From contig NZ_JAPMLV010000004.1 in NCBI RefSeq assembly GCF_026420145.1, positions 209,468 to 273,467 of the forward strand: a DNA stretch of 64,000 bases. The letters are read 5' to 3'. Under the pieces are notes generated by a model. The model saw only the letters and a program-made list of their open reading frames with translations. It was not told the DNA's origin and ran no database searches. Origin of the DNA: Enterobacter pseudoroggenkampii. Lineage in GTDB: Bacteria > Pseudomonadota > Gammaproteobacteria > Enterobacterales > Enterobacteriaceae. The stretch's first letter is position 1; the number at the start of each line of letters is the position of its first letter. Positions 45,640-55,805 of the stretch are shown piece by piece. Position numbers and translations under genes: made by a program.

Positions 45640-46994
45640 CAGCCACGCTCCGCAACAGGTTTAAGTTCAACGCGTTTGATATCCCCCACCAGCACCAGGT
45701 AACTCAATACCGCCACCAGCGCATGCACACCCACGTAGATCAGCGCACCGTTGAACGATCCGGTGGTGCCGACGATGTAACCGATCGCGATGGGCGTAAC
45801 AATCCCGGAGATGTTGCCGAACATGTTGAACAGACCGCCGCTCAGGCCGCTGATCTCTTTCGGGGCCGTATCCGCCATCACCGCCCAGCCCAGCGCGCCA
45901 ATGCCTTTGCCGAAGAAGGCCATCGCCATAAAGCCGATGATCATCCACTCGGCATTGACGTAGTTACAGAACACCATGGTCATGGAGAGCAGCATGCCGA
46001 GCACGATAGGCGTTTTACGCGCGATGTTCAGTGACCCCGTGCGGCGCATCAGCCAGTCGGAAATCACCCCGCCGAGCACGCCGCCGACGAAACCGCAGAT
46101 TGCCGGGACCGAGGCGACGAATCCCGCTTTCAGAATCGACATACCACGGGCCTGAACCAGGTATACCGGGAACCAGGTGATGAAAAAGTAGGTTAAGGCG
46201 TTAATACAATACTGGCCCAGATAGATGCCGATCATCATGCGCGAACCGACGAGCTGCTTGATCTGCGCCCATTTCTGGCTGAACGGGACTTTTGCCGTCG
46301 CGGATTTCTGATCCATGTTGATCAGCGCACCGCCTTCTGCGATGTACTCCAGCTCTTTTTTGTTCACGCCAGGGTGCTGGTTGGGTTCGTGGATCACTTT
46401 CAGCCAGATAAAGCTGATGACGATCCCAAGCCCACCCATGAAGAAGAAGACGTGTGACCAGCCCACCTCATGCGTCAGCCAGCCCATGATTGGCGCGAAG
46501 ATCACCGTTGCGAAGTACTGTGCGGAGTTGAAAATCGCCACCGCCGTCCCCCTCTCCTGCGCCGGGAACCAGGCAGCGACAATGCGGCTGTTGCCCGGGA
46601 AGGAAGGCGCTTCCGCTAAGCCAACCAGGAAGCGCAGCGTGAAGAGCGCCACGATAATGCCGAAGCCGCTGAAGATATCGACGAAGCCCTGCAGCAGGGT
46701 AAAGGCAGACCAGATGAAGATGGACCAGAAATAGACCCGTTTAGAGCCAAAGCGGTCCAGCAGCCAGCCGCCAGGAATTTGCCCGATGACGTAGGCCCAT
46801 GAGAATGCGGAGAAAACGTAACCCATGCCCACGGGATCAAGACCGATATCTTTTGCCATTTCCGAACCGGCAATCGACAGCGTGGCGCGGTCACCATAGT
46901 TAAAGGACGTGACGATAAACAGCATCACCACTATCCAGTAGCGGGCGTTGGTGCGCTTTTCAGCGCTGCTCGCCGTGTGGCTTAATGTACTCAT
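45639..46994 (-). CDS. gudP: MFS glucarate transporter GudP
   Basis: Inner-membrane proton symporter for D-glucarate, of the anion:cation symporter (ACS) group of MFS proteins. The 451-residue protein has about 12 hydrophobic segments and the typical start [21 protein letters not shown] with the loop [12 protein letters not shown]. It heads the operon gudP-gudX-gudD-garK. The sequence upstream is likely bound by the sugar-diacid regulator CdaR, encoded elsewhere; that is family knowledge. Confidence 0.97.
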   Translation of the reverse strand: MSTLSHTASSAEKRTNARYWIVVMLFIVTSFNYGDRATLSIAGSEMAKDIGLDPVGMGYVFSAFSWAYVIGQIPGGWLLDRFGSKRVYFWSIFIWSAFTLLQGFVDIFSGFGIIVALFTLRFLVGLAEAPSFPGNSRIVAAWFPAQERGTAVAIFNSAQYFATVIFAPIMGWLTHEVGWSHVFFFMGGLGIVISFIWLKVIHEPNQHPGVNKKELEYIAEGGALINMDQKSATAKVPFSQKWAQIKQLVGSRMMIGIYLGQYCINALTYFFITWFPVYLVQARGMSILKAGFVASVPAICGFVGGVLGGVISDWLMRRTGSLNIARKTPIVLGMLLSMTMVFCNYVNAEWMIIGFMAMAFFGKGIGALGWAVMADTAPKEISGLSGGLFNMFGNISGIVTPIAIGYIVGTTGSFNGALIYVGVHALVAVLSYLVLVGDIKRVELKPVAERG

Positions 46995-47301
46995 TGTTGC
47001 ACTCCTGAAACATAGCTTTCGCCAGGTTCATTCTGTACAGCACCGGTAGGGTAATCAGAATGAGATTTGTTTTGTCGTTTTGGTACGGCCTGAAGCCGTT
47101 TTATCGTGACCAGGAAAGTATATGAAGGAGTGCCTCTTCACCTCACCGTGCAGAAACACAGTATTTAAGGGTGTATGAGAGCTTGTTTATGGCATAAGCC
47201 CAGGATAGTGGAAGGTGGTTCACGGAAATGACGTTTGGTGCGGGGTGTACTGCCGGGTGGCGGCTACGCCTGACCCGGCCTACCATTGGTATAGCGCAGG
47301 G
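46995..47301. other. Intergenic region gudP-yqcA
   Basis: A 307-base stretch with no gene. It holds the gudP promoter region, with AGGAG close to the gudP start, and a REP unit at 47251-47283 near the end of yqcA. I could not assign a CdaR site by eye. Confidence 0.6.
47251..47283. repeat. REP element downstream of yqcA
   Basis: Palindromic unit TGCCGGGTGGCGGCTACGCC continuing to CTGACCCGGCCTA. It belongs to the same family as the units after mutS, queD, mazG, barA and xni. Confidence 0.8.
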
Positions 47302-47751
47302 TTATTTAAGCAGCGTTGCCCAGTGCTCGACCCATGGGTTTGATTCGCTTTCTGGCTCCGGGTGCTCACCCGCATCAATCAGCAGCATCTCGCCGACGCG
47401 CTGGGCGCTCTGCTCCTGCAGGAGCGCATCGAACTGCTTGCCGCCGCCGCAGAAGTTGGCGTAAGAGCTGTCGCCCAGGGCAATGATGCCGTAGTGCACG
47501 TCCGGCTGATAGCCAAGCTGGTCTTTAATGCCCTGGAACAGCGGCACGATACTGTCCGGCAGATCGCCCTGCCCGGTAGTGGAGGTCACCACCAGAATGT
47601 ATTTGTCTTTATACTTTTCCCAGTCTGCCAGCTCCGGGTCTTCATAGACCGTGGCTTTATGGCCCTGGCTTACCAGAATCGCCTCAGCCTCTTCCGCGAC
47701 CAGCAGCGAATTGCCGTACATTGTGCCGACAAAAATGCCTACTTCAGCCAT
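47302..47751 (-). CDS. yqcA: Flavodoxin-like protein YqcA
   Basis: A 149-residue flavodoxin of the MioC/YqcA type. The FMN phosphate loop reads [13 protein letters not shown], and the isoalloxazine-binding region includes [12 protein letters not shown] and [11 protein letters not shown]. Electron partners are not known. It follows truC by 24 bases in the leftward yqcC-truC-yqcA run, an arrangement conserved in relatives. Confidence 0.95.
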   Translation of the reverse strand: MAEVGIFVGTMYGNSLLVAEEAEAILVSQGHKATVYEDPELADWEKYKDKYILVVTSTTGQGDLPDSIVPLFQGIKDQLGYQPDVHYGIIALGDSSYANFCGGGKQFDALLQEQSAQRVGEMLLIDAGEHPEPESESNPWVEHWATLLK

Positions 47752-47775
47752 GATATTTTCCCATAATGAATGCGT

Positions 47776-48552
47776 TTACTGTTCATCCTGAACGTTGCCC
47801 GATACAAACTCAACCCTTTCATTTTCGGGGAGTTGTCCCAGCCAGCCAAACTGTGACAGCGCCTGCATCCAGACGTTGTCCAGCCCCGCGCGGATAGTCA
47901 GCGGCTCGCCGGTAAACGGGTGCGTCATGCTGAGTTCGCTCGCATGCAGCATCAGACGATGGCAGCCAAAGTGTTCGGCCGCGCTGCGGTTCTGGCGCAA
48001 ATCACCGTGCTTGCTGTCGCCAATAATCGGGTGGCGCAGATGTGCAAGATGGCGTCGCAGCTGGTGCTTACGCCCGGTTTTGGGCAGAAGCTCAACCAGG
48101 CTGTAGCGCGTGGTCGGAAATTTGCTGGTAGCCACCGGCATTTCCGTCGTCGCCATGCCGCGATAATCCGTCACCGCAGGCTGCGGACCTTTGTCATCGC
48201 GGGCAAATTTATCGGCAATTTTGTCCAGTTCTTCCACCAGCGGGTAGTCCAGGGTGGCGGATTCGGTCAGCCAGCCACGCACGATCGCGTGGTAGCGCTT
48301 CTGGATCTGGTGCTGTTCAAACTGCTGCGCCAGCAGACGGCCAGCTTCGCTGGACAGCCCCATCAGCAGCACGCCGGAGGTCGGTCTGTCGAGACGATGG
48401 GCAGTAAAAACATGCTGACCAATCTGGTCGCGAACGGTCTGCATCACCACCACTTTCTCGTCGCGATCCAGCCAGCTGCGGTGCACCAGCCAGCCTGACG
48501 GTTTATTCACCGCCACCAGCCACTCGTCCTGATAGAGGATCTCAAGCGTCAT
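47776..48552 (-). CDS. truC: tRNA pseudouridine(65) synthase TruC
   Basis: Makes pseudouridine 65 in tRNAs. The 258-residue RluA-type protein has the catalytic aspartate in HRLDRPTSG (residue 55) and the family segment KTGRKHQLRRHLAH. It overlaps yqcC by four bases. Family and position agree with E. coli truC. Confidence 0.97.
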   Translation of the reverse strand: MTLEILYQDEWLVAVNKPSGWLVHRSWLDRDEKVVVMQTVRDQIGQHVFTAHRLDRPTSGVLLMGLSSEAGRLLAQQFEQHQIQKRYHAIVRGWLTESATLDYPLVEELDKIADKFARDDKGPQPAVTDYRGMATTEMPVATSKFPTTRYSLVELLPKTGRKHQLRRHLAHLRHPIIGDSKHGDLRQNRSAAEHFGCHRLMLHASELSMTHPFTGEPLTIRAGLDNVWMQALSQFGWLGQLPENERVEFVSGNVQDEQ

Positions 48553-48878
48553 GCATCTTCACCGGCAAACAGGGCATCCAGTTTTTCCAGTTCGACCAGC
48601 ATCACGTCACGCGCAGGGTGCGTCGCCTCGAGCGCCATTTCATAGTAGGGAGAGACAGCAAACGCCTGCGGTAGCGGGTGCCCCCCCTCAAGGAGGGCGT
48701 GCATGCGCGGAATTAACACCCACTGCAGCCACTCAAACGGGGCCAGCGTATCCAGGCAGAAGGGCTGGGTGCTCGCGAACGCTTCTGGCTGCGGCGCGGT
48801 CTCCTGCCACAGCTGATGTTGGCGCAAAAGGGCTTCGATGGCGTGCAACTGAGCACGAACGCTATCGTGTTGCGTCAT
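48549..48878 (-). CDS. yqcC: DUF446 protein YqcC
   Basis: A 109-residue protein of unknown function with an all-helical look (AQLHAIEALLRQHQLW; FEWLQWVLIPRMHALLE). The open frame extends to 48986, but ATG 48878 gives the family N-terminus (MTQHDSVRAQ) and has a ribosome site (GAGGTTACT) upstream; the extra part would run into the CsrB terminator. It is the first gene of yqcC-truC-yqcA. Confidence 0.92.
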   Translation of the reverse strand: MTQHDSVRAQLHAIEALLRQHQLWQETAPQPEAFASTQPFCLDTLAPFEWLQWVLIPRMHALLEGGHPLPQAFAVSPYYEMALEATHPARDVMLVELEKLDALFAGEDA

Positions 48879-48936
48879 AGTAACCTCAACTGAAAAAGTG
48901 AACGGCGCGCAGCATAGCATTGCGGAAGACAGAAAT

Positions 48937-49299
48937 AAAAAAAGGGAGCACTGTAAAAACAGTGCTCCCGGTTCGTTCCGCAGCATTCCAGCTACAATTC
49001 GTGCTCCCTGCTCATCCGTGACAACTTTTCCTGAAGCCCGAAGGCCTGGTCATCCGTAAACCGATGCATCCTGCACACATCTTCCTGACGTGTTTGTTTC
49101 ATCCTGAAACGTCCTGGCCTTCCAGACCCACCGACCATCCTGACCGGCTCTCGTTCTCCTTCCTGGAGGTGTCCCTTACGCATCCTGCGTAATCCACTTC
49201 GCTTCATCCTGAAGCCTTCCTGCAGCGCCATCCTGACGAGTCCTGAGTGAGATACGCCATCATCCTGATGTTCGTTTCTCGTGTCGGCGTCCTGTCGAC
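48937..49299 (-). ncRNA. csrB: CsrB regulatory RNA
   Basis: Small RNA that captures and neutralises the translation regulator CsrA. On the minus strand it begins GTCGACAGGACGCC, and over about 363 nt contains some 24 GGA motifs, many as CAGGATG or CAGGA in hairpin loops (CATCAGGATGATG, CTTCAGGATGAAG type). It ends in a strong terminator: GGGAGCACTG/CAGTGCTCCC then seven U. Length, start and position between yqcC and syd match E. coli CsrB. A UvrY-type palindrome lies upstream. An open frame of 115 codons inside it has no coding meaning. Confidence 0.97.
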
Positions 49300-49472
49300 G
49301 GAGATAGAATCCGCTATTCCGCTTCGTCTTACAACCCACCCTTTCGGGTGTGTAAGCCGTAAGAAATCCCTAAAAACGGTGCAATAAACCCGTAATCTAT
49401 TGAAAAACAGAGTAATATTAATCTGAACTAAATGAGGTAATACTGAATGTTCCAGCGATCTCTCACAAACCT

Positions 49473-49490
49473 TGTAAGAGATCTCTCACA
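49473..49490. promoter_or_regulatory. UvrY/SirA binding site upstream of csrB
   Basis: TGTAAGAGATCTCTCACA is an 18-base near-perfect palindrome, differing by one base from the published UvrY/SirA consensus as I recall it. Its centre is about 182 bases upstream of the csrB start, the same distance known in E. coli. A second half-like copy GATCTCTCACA is at 49457-49467. Confidence 0.85.
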
Positions 49491-49509
49491 CGCGCTATAG
49501 CATCATGGA

Positions 49510-50055
49510 TTACAGAAGTGGCTCAAGTCGGGTGAGGAAATCCGCAAGAGAGGGGGCGAGAGTCTCGCGATTGCGGGTACCGATAGTCTCTTTAACCACT
49601 TCACCTGACAGGTTACAGACGGATAACACATCCAGTTCACTGTCCAGCGTGGCAATAAAGAGCGTCGGAGAAAGCTTAAGGCGCTTTTGCGTGACCAGAT
49701 GACCAATCAGGTTTTCCTGAACACGCTGCAGATCGTCTTCGCTCCAGGTCTGCAACAGCGTCAGCGTGATATCAGCAAAGCGCGCGGGCATATCCCCTGC
49801 GAACTGCGTGGTATAAAACGCATGAACCGCTGGTTGTACCACAATGTCCATTGCCCGTTCAACCGCATTTACATTTTGCTCGCCGGTATTGGGCTTCGGC
49901 TGCCAGATAACGTAATTCTCAAGCGAAGAGATAATGCACGGCGAGGGTACACCATATAAATCAGCACTTTGCGGCCACGAGCCCTGCTTTTCATGCCATG
50001 CGTCGCAATAGCGGGTCGTGAAGGTAGTGAGGGCATTTGCAGTTTCGACGTCCAC
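49510..50055 (-). CDS. syd: SecY-interacting protein Syd
   Basis: A 181-residue cytoplasmic protein that binds SecY and has been proposed to check translocon quality. The family segments [17 protein letters not shown] at the N-terminus and the [15 protein letters not shown] stretch are present. It lies between csrB and queF as in E. coli. It is divergent from queF over 69 bases that must hold both promoters. Confidence 0.96.
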   Translation of the reverse strand: MDVETANALTTFTTRYCDAWHEKQGSWPQSADLYGVPSPCIISSLENYVIWQPKPNTGEQNVNAVERAMDIVVQPAVHAFYTTQFAGDMPARFADITLTLLQTWSEDDLQRVQENLIGHLVTQKRLKLSPTLFIATLDSELDVLSVCNLSGEVVKETIGTRNRETLAPSLADFLTRLEPLL

Positions 50056-50124
50056 CGATTTCTCTCTTCTTGTCAGACAGGATAAACTCAGCCCATAAGT
50101 GTACCTGTAAAGTGGCTATGAAAC

Positions 50125-50967
50125 ATGTCTTACGAAAATCATCAGGCGTTAACCGGCTTAACGCTGGGTAAATCGACCGATTACCGCGATACCTACGATG
50201 CAAGCCTGCTGCAGGGCGTACCGCGCAGCCTGAATCGCGATCCTCTGGGTCTGCATGCGGACGCATTGCCGTTTGTCGGCGGTGATATCTGGACGCTGTA
50301 CGAACTCTCCTGGCTCAACGCACGCGGTCTGCCGCAGGTGGCGGTGGGCCACGTCGAGCTGGATTACGCCAGCGTTAATCTCGTCGAGTCCAAAAGCTTT
50401 AAGCTGTATCTCAACAGTTTTAACCAGACAAAATTCAACAGCTGGGACGACGTTCAGCACACCCTGGAACGTGACTTAAGCGCCTGCGCGCAGGGTAAGG
50501 TAAGCGTTTCACTGTATCGCCTGCACGAGCTGGAAGGTCAGCCTGTCGCCCACTTCAACGGGACGTGCATCGACGATCAGGATATTGAGGTGGAGAATTA
50601 TGAATTCAGCGCCGATTACCTCGAAAACGCGGCGAGCGGAAAAGTGGTCGAAGAGACGCTGGTCAGCCATCTGCTGAAATCCAACTGCCTGATCACCCAC
50701 CAGCCGGACTGGGGCTCGGTGCAGATCCAGTACCGCGGCCCAAAAATCGACCGGGAAAAATTGCTGCGCTACCTGGTGTCGTTCCGCCATCACAACGAAT
50801 TCCACGAGCAGTGCGTGGAGCGCATCTTTAGCGATATTCAGCGTTTTTGTCAGCCGGAGAAGCTGAGCGTTTACGCGCGCTACACCCGCCGCGGCGGTCT
50901 GGACATTAACCCGTGGCGCACCAACACCGATTTTGTGCCGGCGACGGGACGGCTGGTGCGTCAGTAA
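50125..50967 (+). CDS. queF: NADPH-dependent 7-cyano-7-deazaguanine reductase QueF
   Basis: Reduces preQ0 to preQ1 in queuosine synthesis, the only known four-electron reduction of a nitrile by an enzyme family of this fold. The 280-residue length is the two-domain (type II) form. The substrate motif [17 protein letters not shown] is present, and the nucleophilic cysteine and general-acid aspartate are in [13 protein letters not shown] (about residues 188-195). It is the third queuosine gene in the window, after queD and queE. Confidence 0.98.
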   Translation: MSYENHQALTGLTLGKSTDYRDTYDASLLQGVPRSLNRDPLGLHADALPFVGGDIWTLYELSWLNARGLPQVAVGHVELDYASVNLVESKSFKLYLNSFNQTKFNSWDDVQHTLERDLSACAQGKVSVSLYRLHELEGQPVAHFNGTCIDDQDIEVENYEFSADYLENAASGKVVEETLVSHLLKSNCLITHQPDWGSVQIQYRGPKIDREKLLRYLVSFRHHNEFHEQCVERIFSDIQRFCQPEKLSVYARYTRRGGLDINPWRTNTDFVPATGRLVRQ

Positions 50968-51083
50968 TATAAATATTTTCACAATATGCGCGGTATCTTC
51001 CGCGCTTTAGGTTGTGAAACGTCACGCGCCAGGGCTATTGTAATCAACAGGGAAAGACGATAATCGTCCCGTAAGGAGCTCAC

Positions 51084-52448
51084 TTGATTACACATATTAG
51101 CCCGCTTGGCTCAATGGATATGTTGTCGCAGCTGGAAGTGGACATGCTTAAACGCACGGCCAGCAGCGATCTTTATCAACTGTTTCGTAACTGTTCACTT
51201 GCCGTACTGAACTCCGGAAGCCTGACAGATAACAGTAAAGAACTGCTGTCCCGCTTCGAAAGCTTTGATATCAACGTGCTGCGCCGCGAGCGTGGCGTGA
51301 AGCTCGAAGTCATCAACCCGCCGGAAGAGGCCTTTGTCGACGGGCGCATCATTCGTTCACTTCAGGCTAACCTGTTTGCCGTGCTGCGTGACATTCTGTT
51401 TGTTAACGGGCAGATCCACAACGCAGGCCGTTTCCAGCATCTCGACCTGGAAAGCTCGGTCCATATCACCAACCTGGTGTTCTCCATTTTGCGTAACGCC
51501 CGTGCCCTGCACGTGGGTGAAGCGCCGAACATGGTCGTCTGCTGGGGCGGTCACTCCATTAACGAAACCGAATACCTTTATGCGCGCCGGGTGGGCACCC
51601 AGCTTGGCCTGCGCGAGCTGAATATCTGTACCGGCTGTGGTCCGGGTGCGATGGAAGCGCCAATGAAAGGTGCCGCAGTGGGACACGCGCAGCAGCGTTA
51701 TAAAGAGGGGCGTTTCATCGGCATGACCGAGCCGTCCATCATCGCGGCTGAGCCACCTAACCCGCTGGTTAACGAGCTGATTATCATGCCGGATATCGAG
51801 AAACGTCTTGAGGCGTTTGTCCGTATCGCCCACGGCATTATCATCTTCCCGGGCGGCGTGGGGACAGCGGAGGAGCTGCTCTACCTGCTGGGTATTCTGA
51901 TGAACCCGGCCAACAAAGATCAGGTTCTGCCGCTGATCCTGACCGGGCCAAAAGAGAGCGCCGACTACTTCCGCGTGCTGGACGAGTTTATCGTGCACAC
52001 GCTGGGTGAAGCCGCGCGTCGTCACTATCGCATCATCATCGACGATGCTGCGGAGGTGGCCCGCCAGATGAAGAAAGCGATGCCATTGGTGAAAGAAAAC
52101 CGTCGCGATACCGGTGATGCGTACAGCTTTAACTGGTCAATCCGAATTGCGCCGGACCTGCAGATCCCGTTCGAGCCTTCACACGAGAACATGGCGAACC
52201 TGAAACTCTACCCGGACCAGCCGGTAGAAGTCCTGGCCGCCGATCTGCGTCGTGCCTTCTCCGGGATTGTGGCGGGCAACGTCAAAGAGGTCGGTATCCG
52301 CGCCATTGAACAGTACGGTCCGTACAAGATCCACGGCGATCCGGAGATGATGCGCCGCATGGATGACATGCTGCAGGGCTTTGTCGCCCAGCACCGCATG
52401 AAGCTGCCGGGCTCTGCCTATATTCCTTGCTACGAAATCTGCACCTGA
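51084..52448 (+). CDS. ppnN: Pyrimidine/purine 5'-nucleotide nucleosidase PpnN
   Basis: Cleaves nucleoside monophosphates to base and ribose 5-phosphate; in E. coli it is stimulated by (p)ppGpp. The 454-residue protein has the LOG-type core motif [15 protein letters not shown] and the [12 protein letters not shown] segment. The start is TTG at 51084, supported by AAGGAG six bases ahead and by the conserved [10 protein letters not shown]-terminus. It was formerly YgdH. A hairpin terminator follows. Confidence 0.97.
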   Translation: MITHISPLGSMDMLSQLEVDMLKRTASSDLYQLFRNCSLAVLNSGSLTDNSKELLSRFESFDINVLRRERGVKLEVINPPEEAFVDGRIIRSLQANLFAVLRDILFVNGQIHNAGRFQHLDLESSVHITNLVFSILRNARALHVGEAPNMVVCWGGHSINETEYLYARRVGTQLGLRELNICTGCGPGAMEAPMKGAAVGHAQQRYKEGRFIGMTEPSIIAAEPPNPLVNELIIMPDIEKRLEAFVRIAHGIIIFPGGVGTAEELLYLLGILMNPANKDQVLPLILTGPKESADYFRVLDEFIVHTLGEAARRHYRIIIDDAAEVARQMKKAMPLVKENRRDTGDAYSFNWSIRIAPDLQIPFEPSHENMANLKLYPDQPVEVLAADLRRAFSGIVAGNVKEVGIRAIEQYGPYKIHGDPEMMRRMDDMLQGFVAQHRMKLPGSAYIPCYEICT

Positions 52449-52467
52449 CGCTTAGCGATATCTCATC

Positions 52468-52505
52468 AAAGCCGGGTCGCCCTGTTGCGCGTCCCGGCTT
52501 TTTTT
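52468..52505 (+). terminator. Terminator after ppnN
   Basis: Arms AAAGCCGGG and CCCGGCTTT enclose a GC-rich loop region and are followed by a run of T. It is a convincing intrinsic terminator 20 bases after the stop codon. Confidence 0.88.
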
Positions 52506-52964
52506 ATTCCTGATGTAATTCATAGGCATCACTTATATCTTTTACAAAGTTGTCACATACGCAAACGATTACCTGCATTTTGCAACCGTAAATTATCAGC
52601 CTTAATCCAAATTACCTGCCAGAAAATACTAAAAACCCATTTCTTTACAGCGAAAGACACCTATATCACGGGGCGGTCTTTCAGCGCACATGTCGTTGGT
52701 GGTAGCCTTCGCGCCCGTAAATTCTCTTTGATGTTTTTTTAACAGATAAATGGTCTAAAGATGCCCACATCATAAGTGGATTATTGCATTTGGGATCACG
52801 ATCACTGATAGATTCATAACTAGAATGTATCTTTCCGCCCGCCAATAGTTACGGGTGAAAATTATTAAAAAACCGTCACTGAACGAATTTCATATTACCG
52901 TCAGGCACTTTTTCATCGGATTTGACTAAAAAACCTGACAATTCGCTTCCTCCAGGAGATACAG
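52506..52964. other. Long sdaC upstream region
   Basis: About 459 AT-rich bases without a believable gene. They should contain the sdaC promoter; in E. coli, sdaCB is controlled by Lrp and CRP. A possible minus-ten-like TAGAAT at about 52822 and AGGAG just ahead of the sdaC start are the only elements I can point to. The frame at 52485-52742 overlaps the terminator and has no coding character. Confidence 0.55.
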
Positions 52965-54260
52965 ATGGAAACCACTCAAACCAGCACCGTTGCTTCGATT
53001 GAATCCCGAAGTGGTTGGCGCAAAACGGATACCATGTGGATGCTTGGCCTTTACGGCACAGCAATCGGCGCTGGTGTACTGTTCCTTCCTATCAACGCAG
53101 GCGTCGGCGGTCTGATCCCGCTGATCATTATGGCTATCATTGCTTTCCCGATGACCTTCTTTGCACACCGCGGTCTGACCCGCTTCGTGCTGTCCGGTAA
53201 AAACCCGGGCGAAGACATCACTGAAGTGGTTGAAGAGCATTTCGGCGTTGGCGCAGGTAAATTGATTACCCTGCTCTACTTCTTCGCGATTTACCCTATT
53301 CTGCTGGTCTACAGCGTGGCGATCACTAACACCGTTGAAAGCTTCATGATGCACCAGCTGCACATGACGCCGCCGCCGCGTGCGATTCTGTCTCTGATCC
53401 TGATTGTGGGCATGATGACCATCGTGCGCTTCGGTGAGCAGATGATTGTGAAAGCAATGAGCGTACTGGTCTTCCCGTTCGTTATTGCTCTGATGGTGCT
53501 GGCTTGCTACCTGATCCCACAGTGGAACGGTGCAGCGCTGGAAACCCTGTCCCTGAGCAGCGCATCGGCAACCGGTAACGGCCTGCTGATGACACTCTGG
53601 CTGGCGATTCCGGTAATGGTGTTCTCTTTCAACCACTCCCCAATCATCTCCTCTTTCGCTGTTGCGAAACGTGAAGAGTACGGTAATGGTGCAGAGAAGA
53701 AGTGCTCCAGCATCCTGGCACGCGCTCACATCATGATGGTACTGACCGTTATGTTCTTCGTCTTCAGCTGCGTACTGAGCCTCTCCCCGGCGGACCTGGC
53801 GGCAGCGAAAGAGCAGAACATCTCTATTCTGTCTTACCTGGCAAACCACTTTAACGCACCTGTCATTGCGTGGATGGCACCTATCATCGCGATTATCGCC
53901 ATCACCAAATCCTTCCTGGGCCACTACCTCGGCGCACGTGAAGGCTTCAACGGTATGGTGATTAAATCTCTGCGCGGTAAAGGCAAGAGCATTGAAATCA
54001 ACAAGCTGAACAAAATCACTGCACTGTTCATGCTGCTCACCACCTGGGCGGTAGCAACGCTGAACCCAAGCATCCTGGGCATGATTGAAACCCTGGGCGG
54101 CCCGGTCATCGCGATGATTCTGTTCCTGATGCCGATGTACGCGATTCAGAAAGTCCCTGCTATGCGCAAGTACAGCGGTCATGTGAGCAACGTCTTTGTG
54201 GTTATCATGGGTCTTATCGCAATCTCTGCGATCTTCTACTCCCTGTACACCATGTTCTGA
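52965..54260 (+). CDS. sdaC: L-serine:H+ symporter SdaC
   Basis: Inner-membrane proton-driven serine transporter of the hydroxy/aromatic amino acid permease (HAAAP) family. The 431-residue protein has about 11 hydrophobic segments, starting with [19 protein letters not shown] and ending [16 protein letters not shown] helices ([13 protein letters not shown]). It is followed by sdaB, which deaminates the imported serine. AGGAG precedes the start by about seven bases. Codon use looks highly biased, fitting strong expression. Confidence 0.97.
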   Translation: METTQTSTVASIESRSGWRKTDTMWMLGLYGTAIGAGVLFLPINAGVGGLIPLIIMAIIAFPMTFFAHRGLTRFVLSGKNPGEDITEVVEEHFGVGAGKLITLLYFFAIYPILLVYSVAITNTVESFMMHQLHMTPPPRAILSLILIVGMMTIVRFGEQMIVKAMSVLVFPFVIALMVLACYLIPQWNGAALETLSLSSASATGNGLLMTLWLAIPVMVFSFNHSPIISSFAVAKREEYGNGAEKKCSSILARAHIMMVLTVMFFVFSCVLSLSPADLAAAKEQNISILSYLANHFNAPVIAWMAPIIAIIAITKSFLGHYLGAREGFNGMVIKSLRGKGKSIEINKLNKITALFMLLTTWAVATLNPSILGMIETLGGPVIAMILFLMPMYAIQKVPAMRKYSGHVSNVFVVIMGLIAISAIFYSLYTMF

Positions 54261-54269
54261 TTATCACCC

Positions 54270-54289
54270 GCGCCGTCTTCGGACGGCGC
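54270..54289 (+). other. UUCG-capped hairpin between sdaC and sdaB
   Basis: Perfect eight-base arms GCGCCGTC and GACGGCGC cap a TTCG tetraloop, 10 bases after the sdaC stop codon. No T run follows, so it is more likely an mRNA-stabilising or partial-termination structure in the operon than a full terminator. Confidence 0.65.
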
Positions 54290-54325
54290 ACTCCTCCCTC
54301 TCTGACTGAAAGCAATGGACGCATC

Positions 54326-55693
54326 ATGATTAGCGTATTCGATATTTTCAAAATCGGTATTGGTCCTTCCAGCTCTCACACCGTCGGACCAATGAAAGCC
54401 GGTAAGCAGTTCACGGATGACTTGATTGCACGCGGCATCTTGCATGACATTACCCGCGTGGTTGCCGATGTATATGGCTCGCTTTCCCTGACCGGGAAAG
54501 GCCACCATACCGATATCGCCATTATCATGGGCCTGGCGGGAAATCTGCCGGATACCGTTGATATTGATGCGATCCCTGGCTTCATCCAGGATGTGAACAC
54601 CCACGGTCGCCTGCTGCTGGCGAACGGTGAGCATGAGGTTGAATTCCCGGTTGACCACTGCATGAATTTCCATGCGGACAACCTGTCGCTGCACGAAAAC
54701 GGCATGCGCATTACCGCACTGGCCGGCGACAAAGCGGTATACAGCCAGACGTATTACTCTATCGGCGGCGGTTTTATCGTCGACGAAGACCACTTTGGTC
54801 AAACCGATAACGCTTCTGTCGAGGTGCCGTATCCGTACAAAACGGCGGCGGATCTTCAGCGTCACTGCCAGGAGACGGGCCTTTCCCTCTCCGGCCTGAT
54901 GATGAAAAACGAGCTGGCGCTGCACAGCAAAGAAGAGTTGGAGCAGCACTTCACTAACGTCTGGGACGTGATGCGCGGCGGTATTGAGCGTGGGATCACT
55001 ACCGAAGGCGTTCTGCCTGGCAAGCTTCGCGTGCCGCGTCGTGCTGCAGCGCTGCGCCGTATGCTGGTGAGCACTGACAAAACGACAACGGACCCAATGG
55101 CCGTCGTTGACTGGATCAACATGTTCGCCCTGGCGGTGAACGAAGAGAACGCCGCAGGGGGCCGTGTGGTCACCGCGCCGACTAACGGTGCCTGTGGTAT
55201 CGTTCCGGCAGTGCTGGCGTACTACGACAAGTTTATCCGTGAAGTGAACGCGAACTCACTGGCGCGCTACCTGCTGGTCGCCAGTGCAATTGGTTCACTG
55301 TACAAAATGAACGCCTCCATTTCCGGTGCGGAAGTCGGCTGTCAGGGTGAAGTCGGCGTGGCGTGCTCCATGGCGGCGGCGGGTCTGGCCGAACTGTTGG
55401 GTGCAAGCCCGACACAGGTGTGCATTGCTGCGGAAATCGGCATGGAACATAACCTGGGACTGACCTGTGACCCGGTTGCCGGACAGGTACAGGTGCCGTG
55501 CATCGAACGTAACGCGATTGCCTCCGTGAAGGCGGTGAACGCGGCACGTATGGCGCTGCGCCGCACCAGCGAGCCGCGCGTCTGTCTCGATAAGGTTATC
55601 GAAACCATGTACGAAACGGGTAAAGATATGAACGCCAAATACCGCGAAACCTCTCGCGGCGGCCTGGCGATGAAGATCGTGACCTGCGATTAA
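54326..55693 (+). CDS. sdaB: L-serine ammonia-lyase SdaB
   Basis: Iron-sulfur L-serine dehydratase giving pyruvate and ammonia. The 455-residue protein has the N-terminal beta domain ([20 protein letters not shown]) and the C-terminal alpha domain with cluster cysteines in [25 protein letters not shown] and the [14 protein letters not shown] segment. It lies 65 bases after sdaC. It is the SdaB rather than SdaA or TdcG copy by position. Confidence 0.96.
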   Translation: MISVFDIFKIGIGPSSSHTVGPMKAGKQFTDDLIARGILHDITRVVADVYGSLSLTGKGHHTDIAIIMGLAGNLPDTVDIDAIPGFIQDVNTHGRLLLANGEHEVEFPVDHCMNFHADNLSLHENGMRITALAGDKAVYSQTYYSIGGGFIVDEDHFGQTDNASVEVPYPYKTAADLQRHCQETGLSLSGLMMKNELALHSKEELEQHFTNVWDVMRGGIERGITTEGVLPGKLRVPRRAAALRRMLVSTDKTTTDPMAVVDWINMFALAVNEENAAGGRVVTAPTNGACGIVPAVLAYYDKFIREVNANSLARYLLVASAIGSLYKMNASISGAEVGCQGEVGVACSMAAAGLAELLGASPTQVCIAAEIGMEHNLGLTCDPVAGQVQVPCIERNAIASVKAVNAARMALRRTSEPRVCLDKVIETMYETGKDMNAKYRETSRGGLAMKIVTCD

Positions 55694-55700
55694 GCCTCTC

Positions 55701-55731
55701 AGGAAGCCTCGTTTTGCGAGGCTTCTTCCTG
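55701..55731 (+). terminator. Terminator after sdaB
   Basis: Arms AGGAAGCCTCG and CGAGGCTTCTTCCT around TTTTG form a long stem just after the sdaB stop codon, followed by GTTTTCC. It is a likely intrinsic terminator. Confidence 0.82.
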
Positions 55732-55805
55732 TTTTCCCCACCATTCATAGTTTCACGCTGCTGACAGTGTTACCCTTCACGCATGAGATAGAAGGGAGAT
55801 TATCT

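Noticed and set aside
48992..49339. 115-codon frame on the minus strand
   Set aside because: It falls inside the CsrB RNA; the repeated GGA motifs create Arg/Met/Gly-rich translation without meaning.
52485..52742. 85-codon frame upstream of sdaC
   Set aside because: It begins within the ppnN terminator, has no ribosome site and no recognisable pattern.
52926..54182. Open frame of 418 codons opposite sdaC
   Set aside because: Antisense to sdaC, with a hydrophilic His/Gln/Asp-rich translation typical of the reverse of a membrane protein gene.
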